64,000 bases of DNA from Centropus unirufus (Eukaryota > Chordata > Aves > Cuculiformes > Centropidae). The stretch's first letter is position 1; each line of letters starts with the position of its first letter. Shown piece by piece: positions 39,501-51,500 of the stretch. A program made the position numbers and the translations under genes. Under the pieces are notes generated by a model that had not been told where the DNA came from, did no database searches, and saw only the letters and a program-made list of their open reading frames with translations. The stretch covers positions 524,350-588,349 of the forward strand of contig VYZI01000207.1 in the NCBI GenBank assembly GCA_013397695.1, written 5' to 3'.

Positions 39501-42500
39501 ATCGGCTGTGTAATCAGAGCTGAGTATGCAGCCAGACCACTTGGGCTGGGTCCATGTGACTGCTGGGTGGCCAGCCGACCAGGTGAATCCAGGTATTGCA
39601 AGCAGGTGATTCAGGTGTTGGTCATCCTCCTGGTGAGCACAAGGCCAGTGCACCTGCAGGAACCCGGAAAGACTGAGACATTGCATGAGGGCAGCTGAAG
39701 GCCCTGACTGTAGAAAGAGGGGAGTGCTTGACTTGTTCTACTTAATTAACTCTTCCAATTAATTTGCTCCTGATTAGATTCCAGTTGTGCTCTGCATTGC
39801 AGTTTGATTTCTCACTGAACGATGCAGTGCCCCTGGTGAGCAGAGCTTGAGGTTTTGTCCTAGGGGATGGCTGCTGTGTTGAGGAACGTGGTTGCCATTT
39901 GTGGAATTGCTGCAAAGCTGCGAGTCCTTCTGGATACAAGGTGCTCGATAGACTCATTTCAATTGGCTTTCAGTTGATCCGGACTTTTTTGTTCATTTTG
40001 TCCCATGTTACATAAAGAATATTTTCCTGGTGTTCCGTCTTTGAGACAGATGTTAAGCCTTTGCCTCTGGAATAGTTGCACTGCTTAAACATAAAGGCAT
40101 TAATTGTAAGCAGATTTGGGTGAAACCTTAGGTGAACGGTCTTGTGTTAATACCAAAGTGGAGGATTTTGATTCTGAAAGTGGTCACACAGTCCCAAAGA
40201 AGGACATCCCTGGATCATCTACTTAAAAATAGCTTTTAACTGCATCTGGTTAAAAATAGGTTTAACTTGGAGCTCGTGCTTCCTTGTGTGGGTAGGGCCT
40301 CCTAATAGCATGTTGTGATACCTTATACAGAGCCACCTACGAGCATGCAAGTTACTGATGGTTACAACACCCACGAACCTTGAGGCACTGGGAGCAGGGG
40401 AAGGTTCAGGATCTCCCTGCTGTTTTCCCAGCCTGCCAATTCTGCTTTTCTCCAGGATTTTGCACAGGTGCTGCTAGTTTTGACCTGTAAATGCTGTCAC
40501 TCCTTTAGTACTACTTCTGCTCTGTAGCCAGCATAGTTTGAAATCTTCTAAAGCTTACGGTGCAGAGGGGTGCTGGTGCATGAATTAATCATGGTAAAGA
40601 TCAAAGTTGCTTTGTTAGTTTTATTTTCCTGGTTTTAATGAAGAATATATTTAAATGTTTTTCTTCCCTAATAAATCACTTCTCAACATTTTTCTCTTGG
40701 TTTTAATAGGCGGGAAGGACTAACAGGAGGTTTTACAATGGAAATTCACTTGCCTAAGCACAAGGAAATAATAATGATTATAATTGGTGAGAGGAGGAGA
40801 GAGAGGGATCAGTTCATTAAGGCTTTAATGAGCAATGCAGTGAGAAGTGCAAGGTATTAGTATTATTTGCACATCTTAAAGTAAGGAGGAAGGTTGTCCC
40901 CATCTTATGGTAAAATTGAGATTGCAAGCAGATGTGCTTTTCTGCCTGAAACTGAGAAGGGGACGTGGCAATTACTGCCAATTTCTTTTTGTTTGTGTGT
41001 GTCAACTTGAATTTTTAATAATATGGGTTTTCTTTCTTTTATTTATTGCTTGTTCTTACCCCAGATCAATGTGACAGACTGGGTTATGGAGTGGTTGCAG
41101 ATGAAGTCATCGTGGCAGGCCTGAGATGGAAGGAAATCCATCATGAGGGGGGAACAGTGGCCCTGGGGTGTCTTTTTGGACGCCGCTGCTAGTTGGTAAC
41201 TCCAACTAGAGAAAAGAGCGTATCTGTGGTCCCACTGGATATGGTCTGGCTAATTTATTTTGCTTTTTCGAATCTCACAGGCACTGTGTGCCTCCTGCTG
41301 GCTGCAGGAGCAGATAGGACCTGGCCTCCCTGTGTCTGTCTGGGTCTCCAAAGGGTTCAGTTCAGTGCTCGGGTTTCTGCTGTCTCACTCAAGTCGCTCC
41401 TTTAATTTAAAATAAAATCCTTCTGACGTCTCCTCTTTGTGCAGGCTGAGACAGTTCTTCTCCCCTGTTATCGCTCTAGCCTGATCTTGCAAACAGAATT
41501 ATCATGAGGTTACCACCTCCATATTAAGGCAGAGATGGAATGATAAAATAGAGTGCAGGTAAAATCTGTCTTGCCTTTGGCAGAGAAACAAACACAGGGT
41601 GAAAAAAAGGGGCTGTCCCTTCTCTCACAGTGGTGTGGCTGCAAAGAGAAGGGAAAGGGAAGTGGCTTCCCCTCCAAACATGTTCTGCTTGGCAGGCAGC
41701 AGCTTTTCTCCAGCCTGTGGCCTGGAAAGCTCAGATAGGCTGAGATGTAATGATCTGTTTGGGAGCCTGGCCTTTTATGGCAGGGGGCTGCTCTTATTTC
41801 CTCAATCTTTTGTTATTCTCAGTATCCCATGTCCTCAGTTCATTCTTACTCACTACAGAAATGAATGGAAAGGCTTCTCCAGACTTATTTTTCATCCTTG
41901 CATAACATGCTGGGGTACCTTGGTTCAGCACTGTCAACATCCACAACCCGACATCTAAAAAAAAAAAAAGCTCCCAGAAATAAAGGCAGATGTAGAGAAT
42001 AGTATTTTTGAGTTGCCCTGTACATGTCTAAAAACCTGTGTGGCAATTATGATTAAAACTCTATGCAAAGTATCCTGTGTGGTATTCATAACTGGTTGGT
42101 AGACTTGAAATGGCAGCAGAATACTTGTCTTAAGAGTTTCTCAAGCTGCCTCCTTCCTTCTCTCTCATGTTCTCACAGACCTTATGCAAACAGATAAAAA
42201 GCAGCTATTACTCCTTCAGCCCTAGCACAGGGCCCTTCTGTCTGCTTTGCTCCCCCCCTGCACATGTGGATGGCTTCCAGCAGCCACATACTGGTCACAC
42301 CAGCTCTGCAGAGCTGTCCTGCTCTCCCTGGCACTGTTACATCCAAGTGCAAAGGATTGTGAGTGAAGAAAACTGAACGCCCCCAAAAAGATCCCAGACC
42401 CCAGTTCCATGCTGGTGAGGCGAACAGTGAGGTTAGTGATGATGGATGGAGCAGAGTAGGAGCTGGTAAATCTGGGAAACAGGGAGACTTTCAGCTTTGC

Positions 42501-45500
42501 TGTCTCATCTATTCGTGCCACCAGAGCTTTGGCATCATTTTGTAATTCTAGAAATAAACCCATGATGGGCTTTTGTAGCCACAGCTGAGCATGGTCATGC
42601 TTACCGATATTGTGTGGACATAACTGATCTTTCTCACCGCTGCTGCATTGAAGTATCATTGTTCAGCCTCAGTACTTGAATGCTGCCCATCACTGAGCGC
42701 TGAGATGGATTTATGTCTTAGACCTATCGGGAAAACAGGGAAGATGGATCTACCCTATTTCAGCACTTGGGCAATGGGAAAAATAAACTTGCCCAGAGTG
42801 TGAAGTTCTGTGTGATTTGATCCAGGGATGATTACCTGGTTTTGAATTTCCGAGGGCGCTGATAATGTGGTTTCATACTCATGAGTGGGAAAACATTTTG
42901 GTTTTTTTGAGTCAAATCATCCATCATTGTTCCTGTTCCATTGATGGGTTGACATCTTAAAAGATGAGCTGCCTGCTAACTGGGGTTTTCTAATAAATCT
43001 CAGTAGAAGACAACCTACTCCTGCCAGCACCACTGGCTCTTGCTGTGGTCTTTGTGCAAAACTTTACCCAGTTTCAGGGGGGGACAGCAACTGGATCAAG
43101 CATAAGTCCCACTCCCTGTTTGATGTGCCACATGTTTGCTTTGCAATGAGCCTCTCCAGCAATTTGAACCAATCTGGTTTCATGTACAGACTGGCAAAAG
43201 TAACAGAAGGACAGAAACTCTGATGGGCATGAAGAGGAGGAGAAACCCTGGGGTTAACATGGTCTTGGAGGATATGACTGTTTTCCAGCTGACATCCAAG
43301 TCACTTTTGGGAGGAACTCAAGAGAACTTCTGCAGGAGTTAGGAAGGGCAAAGTTTTTGACTCTGCATCATTAATACTAGGGTAGCAGAGCAGTAAGCAA
43401 TGGAAATACCACTTTGGGTCATAGCCTTTAAATACCTTTTCAGATTCAGGCTGTCAGCTCTTTTAACACTGTGTTGTGTTTTAATTAGTAAGACTTCCTG
43501 TGGTTTTGACCATCCATGGGATTATGGTGATAAAACTCCTGGTTAAAAGATACTGAGCTTTTGTAAGGGGATTTTTGTTGTGTTTCCCAGCTTGGAAAAC
43601 AAACACCTTGGTTTAGCCTCTGTTTATATTCAGTAGATGTGAGGAAGTCTGCTGTTGGGTAAATATTGAGAAAATGCCTACTGGTGGCTGGAGGGTGTGG
43701 GTGTGTGTGTTCATTCTCCTCCATTTATTTGATTTATTTCATATGTTCTTTTCCTAAAATACTACTGCTCACCGTTAGAGCCAGGTTTAGCTGAGCAGTT
43801 AGCCTGTTCTGAAGTCATTGTTCAGTGCTGCGGTGCTTTTGAAAGGTGAGGTGGTCTATCCATCTACTGTCTTGTTTTTTACAGTCTAATAAATTCAGTG
43901 GTTGGTTTTGCTCTGTGCTTATTTTAAGCATTGTAATGGAATCTTGCTTGCAGAGCTTCTGGGGGACCAGAGGATAACATGTACTGTTACTGCTACTAAT
44001 AAAAAAGGCTTAATTGATTTTTAATCTATTAGCATTATTGCTGAAAGGCTTTTTACACTGCCTTTTTTAGTTTCTTTGTGTCTTTCAAAGAAAAATCTTA
44101 TTGACCCCTACAGGAGTATAACACGAGAAATTGTCCCGTATTGGGATGTACCCAAGTGACCCTTCTATCCCTCACTACTGAGCCAGCACCTCAGATCCTG
44201 TGTTCAGTTTTGGGCCCCTCACTGCAAAAAAGATACCGATCTGCTAGCACATGTCCAAAGGAGGGCAACAAAGCTGGTGAATGGTCTAGAACACAAGTCT
44301 TAGGAGGAACGTCTGAGGGAACTGGGGTTGTTCAGTCTGGAGAAGAGGCTGAGGGGAAGTCTTATCTCTGTCTACAGGTACCTGAAAAGGGGTTGTTGTG
44401 AGGTGGGTGTTGGTATCTTCTCCCAAGTAACAAGTGATAGAATGAGAGGAAACGGCCTCAAGTTGTATCAGGGGAAGTCTAGATTGGCTATCAGGAAAAT
44501 TATTTAGCCAGAAGGGTTATCAAGCACTGGAACAGATGCCCAGGGAAATGGTTGAGTCACTGACCCTGGAGGTATTTAAAAGACATGTAGATGTGGTACT
44601 TTGTGACGCAGTTTAATAGTGAACTTGGCAGTGTTAGGTTAACGGTTAGCCTCGATGATCTTAAAAGGTCTTTTGCAACCTAAGTGCCTCTATGATTCTG
44701 TGACCATTGTCGTGCTGACATTATAGCAGTGGCAGATAGCACAACGGTGAGATGGATTTCCAATGGATGAGACCTGACAGGCATTAACTGCTTGAGGCAA
44801 ACCAAACTGTTACACCCACAGCGCTTCATCCTGCAGCTTTTCCTCTTGTCTTACTGCTGTAGGTATGCTACCACTGCGAGGACCTAACTGAAATTACCAC
44901 CTGAAATAAAAAATGCGGGATCTCTAGGTGGAAAGGGCAGGATCTGGTGAGCTTGGGGTGCAGGTAGGGCAGTGTAAAGATGCTGCTGAGTGGTGAGCGG
45001 TGGGTGTGCGAGTGCAGGCAGATGTCCTCAGATGACTCGGTGGGTTATTTATTCTCCTTTCCATCCACGTGGATAGTTTCCACTGCCATAAACACGTGTT
45101 AGGCATGAGTGGAGAGGAGGAAAGGGGAAAAGGCTTTTTAGTATTTGACTTTGTCGTTACTTTTATACATAGGCAGGCACAGTAAAAAACCCCATAGTTA
45201 TAGACATCCAAATTTAACCATGAACGTGGACAACTCCCTTCACTGAGCATTTACTTGCCTGTTTTTATAGCAAGGTTTGGACATTTGAACTGTTCATAGT
45301 GGTTGTTGCTTTACCAGAGATTAGAGGCTTTTAGAAGTCTGGAACTCCTAAAGTGGCATAGAGCTGCTTTGTTTTGTGAAACGCTCTCCGCATGCTGGAG
45401 GAAAATACATGTTCTGTAACAAACTGGCCAGGATGCAGAACAGGAATGAGGAAAATGTCTGTGATGACTTACATCCTCTGACACTAAAGGTGAGAGGCAT

Positions 45501-48500
45501 GAGTGACTGCTGCAATTGGCCACCCTGTCTACTTAGGCTTGAGTGCTGCTCTTCACAGGTTTCTGCACAGACCCTCTTGCCCAGCAGTGCTGTGAGCCAT
45601 TTGGCAGAAGAGCTGAGGAACTGCCACCTTGGGGGCTGAGGCAGCTGGTGTTTGGATAGAAAGTGGTTTTGGTGATATGTGCCACCATTTCAAAATCACT
45701 TGCACCCTGTTGGAAGGTTGAACTTGCCTCCTCTGTGGTGTGGTGAGCGGGATGGGTGAGTGTCCAAGCCCTGTGAAAGAAGGATTTATTCTATGACATG
45801 TGGTTTTATATATGTGTATCCACTCAACCACATAGTAGATGTCTCCTTCATCTATGCCTGGGCCCAAAGTGTGCCTGAAGCTTTGCTGTGCTCTCTCTCT
45901 CCCTTTTTCACTCAAAATAGCACCAGAAAATGAGATGAGCAGCACCCGAAAGAGCTGATTATGTATGAAAATAATCCAGGCTTTGCTGAAGTCAATGTCC
46001 TTCTTAGGAACACTTCTATTTGCTATAATTTAGTGAGAGGTGGATATAAGCATGGGTAAGGATCAGGTGGAAGATGTAGAGCATTTGGAGAAATTAGCAG
46101 GGCAGTGCAACAAAGTAGTGTGGGAAAATGAAATTTGAGGAGCGCTTTAAATACGAATGAGGCTTTAAAAAGACTTCTGGCATGTGTTGTAATGAAAAAG
46201 GGAGCCTGTCAAATGGAAGCTGTTGCACATCATATGAGATATTGGTGTTTGGAGAACAGGAGATGAAGGCCAAGTACAGCTCAGAGGAGAAGGCTCAAGT
46301 CTGGCTCTGCGTGTGATCCACCAGTGCAGGCAGTAGGGAAACTTCCCCTCCCGCCCATGAAAAATCAAGTGCCTGTTGTTTTTTGGTCTTCCTGAATCAT
46401 TTCAAAATTGCACTCTCTCTGAAGGCAGGTAAGCCATATGGCTGTGCACTAGTGTCCCACGTTCGAACGTCCCCTATTCCTGGTGCAGAGGGCTGGTTTT
46501 CTCTTGCCTTCATGTGGGCTCCTGTGTGGTAAAGCACCGAGGGGCAAGTAGTCCATGTTTATCCTGGAGCGAAACTGTAACAAAGTCAGAAAATACGTGA
46601 GCTAAATCAGGATCATATTCTCTTAAACTCTGGTAAATGGGCATGCATGTACTTGAAGGGCATCAGCTGCTGGACTTCTGATGGAGCAGCTGGTATAAAC
46701 CAAGATGGTAACTGGATTGCTTTTTTAGGTGATTTACTTAAATGCTTACTACCCACTCAGAAACTCCCACTCTTTCTTTTCCATGTCTTGGAAGTGCTTC
46801 TGCACATGCTGAAAGCCATGGCAGGATATTTCCCCACTTGAGGTTTTGGCCCTGATCCAGGAAAACACTTCAATGCCCACTTAAACCCAGCTCAAGATGT
46901 TCTCTTGAATTTAACAGTTGGCAAATTCTGTAATACTCTAAGGATTTTTTGTTTGTTTGTTTTTTATTCTTACCTGAAGATCCAGGAGGCTTGGTCGTGG
47001 TGAAGGAACTGGTTCTTGATCTTTCTCTTTTGGGGAAAAGGCATGAACTGGTTGACCTCTTCAAGTTCTTCTCAAACATGTGTCCTACAGTGGATAACAA
47101 GGCCATTGAAATTGTGCAGTGATGATTGAATTTTTGGAAAGGATATTAAACCTCCGCACATCAGCTCTCACTTCTGCAGATCAAAATGACATCTGATGCG
47201 TGGGAAAGAGGCAAATTATCTACCAGCTGCAGGGTTCCTCCATCTTGCTGTCAGGTGTTCCTGGTGGCCCACTGACAAAGGCAGGATGCTGAACTAGATG
47301 GACCAATGTTCTGATGTAGTTTGAGAAGTCCTGTGGCCCCCTGAGTCCTTTTGACTTCAGTGAGAATTAGACACATGTTGAACACTTCCCTAGGAAGGCC
47401 GGCGTTTCTGTGCCAGTCTCTCTGACCAGCTGCTTGAAGCTCTGCAGGGAATAAAGCAGGTTACTCTTAAGTGCTTGGATGAGCCCTACCACATTGTTTT
47501 CTGTGTTTCATTGAGGAAACCCCTAATTTATAATGTGCACTTCCACTTAAAAAATAAATGCAAGCTATCCTAAAGTCAAGCCATGCTTCATGTTGCAGTT
47601 ATGCCATTGGGTAGAGGGTTTCCATTAGTGCCTGGGAAGGGATCAGGTGCACAAATGTCTTGGAGAAAACAGCAGATAAAAAACCCGTGAGCTTTATGGC
47701 TGGTTTTGCTTCTAAACCTGTGTGGCAAGAGTACTGAGAGGAATACATCATGCGGCTTGTGGCCCTTTGAAGTGGCTGGGTTCTGTACTGACAGGATGGC
47801 TTCCCTTATCTCCACTCCTGCAAAGAGGATGAGGAAATATGCTTGTGGTGTGGGACTCCTATATTTTAAGCCTTGATCAGGTTAACAGCTTTTTCCATTT
47901 TTTTTTCCTTCCCACCAGTGGTTGATCAACAAAGCTAGTTGAAAGCAGGGAAATGCTCTGCCCCCTTTTTATGGGTAAATGAAGTGGTGGAGTGGTAGAG
48001 TAACAGCTGTGTTTAGGTTCTGCTGCCACTCCATTGCTCGGGGATGATCAGATGAGTGGGAAGTTTGCAGACTGCCTGTCCCTTCCTGTCTCATTATATC
48101 TGTGCAGGATGTTGGCCATAGCTGGCTTTTGTGTTGCATCCAGTCTGTACTCAAAACAAGAGTCCTGAGTATGTTTGTGGATGTGCAATCAACCCTGGCA
48201 GACTCCAGTGTGTGTACGCTTCTTAGTAGGACCTTTGCAAAACAACTGACTAGAAAACCGAAAATTCCATTTTATTTCTTCTGGAGCAAGTGTGCCCCAG
48301 ATGAGGCTTTGATCTGGGAAGCTCAGCAGAGTCTGGCCAGGTCTGTGCAAGGATCCCAGAGGCAGCTGGCTGTGATTTGCAAGTCATGTGGCTGCTGTTC
48401 TATGGGAACAGCTTTCTTGATCTAGAGCTCAGTTCTGTCTTTTCAAAGTGACTCGTTTTGTGTAAGTTGGCCTTTGCTAGGAAGTTGTTATATGGCTGAA

Positions 48501-51500
48501 CTAAAACCAGTGACAGAAAAAAATTACATTAAATTCTGGGACAGTAGAGACCTGAATGCCAGCAGTTCCTGGGTCCCCGCTTTCCAGAACTATAAAATAT
48601 TATCTACCCTTTGGAAAATGAGCCCATTGAAGTGTGTTGCCTATCAAACAACTAACAGCCCAAGGAAAATTTGACAGTGCCTTTTTATCCAATAGAGGAA
48701 GCTTGCTGTAAATAGTCGTCCTGAAGAGCAGCATGAGAATACCAAAGATAGATGAACACTTTTCACTGAGCAAGCATCACTTTGGCCTCACATGTGGGGT
48801 GCTGCCCGGCAGAGCTGGTCAATCATCAAATGATTTGGATTGGAAGGGACCTTTATGGGTCATCAAGTCCTAACCTTAATCCGGGACATCTTTAACTTGA
48901 TCAGGTTGATCAGAGCTCCATCCAAACTGACCTTGAATATTTCCAGAAATGGGCATCTACCACCCCTCTGGGCAACCTGTGCCAGTGTTTCACCACCCTC
49001 AATGTAAAAATTTTCTTCCTAATATCTAGTCTTAACCTGTCCTCTTTTAGTTTAAAACTATTATCCCATGTCGTATTGCTACAAGCACTGCTGAAAAGTT
49101 TTTTTTCCCTTCTTTCTAATAAGCCCTCTTTAAGTATTGAAAGGCCATAATAAGGTCTCCTTGGAGTCTCCTCTTCTCCAAGCTGACCAACCCCAACTTT
49201 CAGCCTCCCTGCATAGTGAAAGTCCTCCAGACCTTTGATCATTTTTGTGATCCTCCTCTGGACCTGGTTGAACAGGTTCATGTCTTTCCTGTGCTGAGAT
49301 CTACAGAGCTGGACACAGTACCCCAGGTGGGGTCTCACCAGAGCAGAACAGGAGGGCAGAATCACCTCCCTTGGACTGCTGGCTATGCCTCTTTTGATGC
49401 CACCCGCACAACGGTTGGCCTTCAGTCCTAAAAGTGAGTATTGCTCCCTCATATCCCCAGGTCCTTCCCCACAGGGCTACTCTCAATCTCTTCATCCCCT
49501 AGCCCATATTGATATGGAGAGTTGCCCCAAGCCAGGTGCAGGAGTGCATTCAGTTGCGTGCAATCATGTTTGTCAGGAGTTATTGCCCCCAAATCTCTTC
49601 TCCCAAGTGGCAAGTGATAGGATGGAACAAAATGGCTTCAAGTTGTGCCAGAGGAGATTTAGATTGGATATTAGGAAAAACTTCTTTACTGAAAGAGTGA
49701 TGAAGAATTGGAACAGGCTGCTCAGGGCAGTGGTGGAGTCACCATCTCTGGAGGTGTTCAAAACGAGTGTAGACGTGGCACTTAGTTTGGTAGGTGCAGT
49801 GGTGTTGGGCTGATGGCTGGGCTTGATGATATTAGAGGTCTTTTCCATCCTTAATGATGCTATGATTCAATAAAATCCATGTGTGAGCATCCAGTCTGTT
49901 TACAGCTTCTGAATTAATAGCTTAGTGACATCTCAGCCTGGGAAAGGAGCAAAAGGAAGATGGAAAGAAGTTATTTGTAGATGACAAATGTAGTGTTGAG
50001 GTAAAAGTGCCATTGCAATTATCTTCATTTGTTGCCTTTCCTATATGCTTTCCTCGCTTGAGAGTGTGGTACCCTGACTTCTAAACCAGGGACGTAATGG
50101 GTGGGCTTTGAAAGCAACCTGTGCCATAGAAAAACCAGGACTAATAAATGTGCTTGATCATGTAAATGTTCTGGTTTTTGGTTTGTTTTTATCTTTTTTT
50201 TTTCTGTCTACACAGGGACCCTCCAGAGGGATCGGATTTTTAAGAACCTCACTCGGAAACGCCAGCGGGCCATGCGAAGGCGAGTGCATCAAGTGAATGG
50301 ACACAAATTCATGGCTACCTACCTGCGACAGCCAACATACTGCTCACACTGCAGGGAGTTCATCTGGTAAGAATGGCTTGAACACAGTGCTGTGGAGCCT
50401 GTCTCCTCGCATTCTGGGGACTGACACACTACCCCTGCTCCCGAATCAGTTGCCCAGCACCCATCAATTTGACTCTCGCTGGCCATCAGGTTAGAGCAGG
50501 GTACATTTATGCTACAAACTGGAATCCACTGCAGAGAGGCCAGAGGTGATCTTGGATGCTGGAAGCAAACTAGGAGAGTGCAGGGATGAGGCAGCATTCC
50601 TCACTTGTGAGCATAGATATTTATTCGGGACATGGGGTTGGGAGGGAAGTAACCCTAGTAATCTGAAGAAAATCCCCAAATATTAACTTAGGTGAAGCTT
50701 TGAGAGTACATGGAGGGAAGAAAAGTCACTTGAAAGAGTAGAGAAAGTGCCTGAGAACAGCAAAGCCATGAGAAGTGTGAGGTGTAGGGTGGTAAATGTG
50801 AGGGAGTAGGCAGAGTAGGAAGAAAAACTTAGATATATCTCAAAAGTGCACAGAGTGGGAGAGATAATAATAGGGTGTGGGCTGCTGGGATCAGTCCAAG
50901 TGTGGTGTGTGTTGTAATAAAGTGAGGTATTTGAGAAACTTGAGTGAGGGGGAATACGAGGAATAACACGTGTGTTGACAGACTGCCCTGTAAGCTACAG
51001 CCAGCCCTTGCAGCTCTTCCCAGTGCTTTCACACCCCTGTGCTGAGTAGCACCATTGCTGGATAGTTTTGCCCCAGGGATCCTGGTCATTTGGGATCATC
51101 TTTCATTTTGGCTTTCTCTTCTGTAAATCTTCTACAAGAAGACTGACTTTCTGATGTAAAATTATGTTCATGTTTTGTTTTGAACAGGGGCGTATTTGGA
51201 AAGCAGGGGTACCAGTGCCAAGGTAAGGTGCTCTGCTCCTGCTCAGTGCTCTGCTCCTACATTCCTGCAGACACCTAGGGATCCGGATGCTGTGTTTCAC
51301 CCATGGTTTTACTCTTGTGCAGACCCACAGAGCTGCTCAGTACATGCGAAACCCAGAAATGACCCATCCAGGGTCCCGTCAGGATTATGTTCAACTGTTA
51401 TTGGGACAGAAAGTACCCTACCAGAACAGCCACCCTCTTCTTTTCTCTCCCTGTGAAGTTCAACAAAGGATAATTTGGAATGTGACTTCAAAGGGCAGCC

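Larger units (their letters stand above)
28396..50215 (+). other. PRKCH intron 2
   Basis: This 21.8-kb intron carries CR1 copies at 31.2, 38.7, 44.2-44.7, 48.8-49.5 and 49.6-49.9 kb, an old possible CR1-like scrap near 47.25 kb, and simple repeats at 30.2, 30.67, 32.56, 36.07-36.1 and 43.7 kb. Open frames such as those at 42222-42659 (minus) and 32481-32849 (minus) show no family features. The remainder seems to be unique sequence with no exon or RNA gene that I can support. The acceptor is a strong T-rich tract ending CTACACAG at 50215. Confidence 0.8.

Noticed and set aside
42222..42659. Minus-strand 145-codon frame
   Set aside because: No recognisable family, and no promoter or poly(A) signal in a sensible position.
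49385..49813. Plus-strand 142-codon frame as a gene
   Set aside because: Its second half reads FKLCQRRFRLDIRKNFFTER, a CR1 reverse-transcriptase tail, and its first half runs antisense through the neighbouring CR1.
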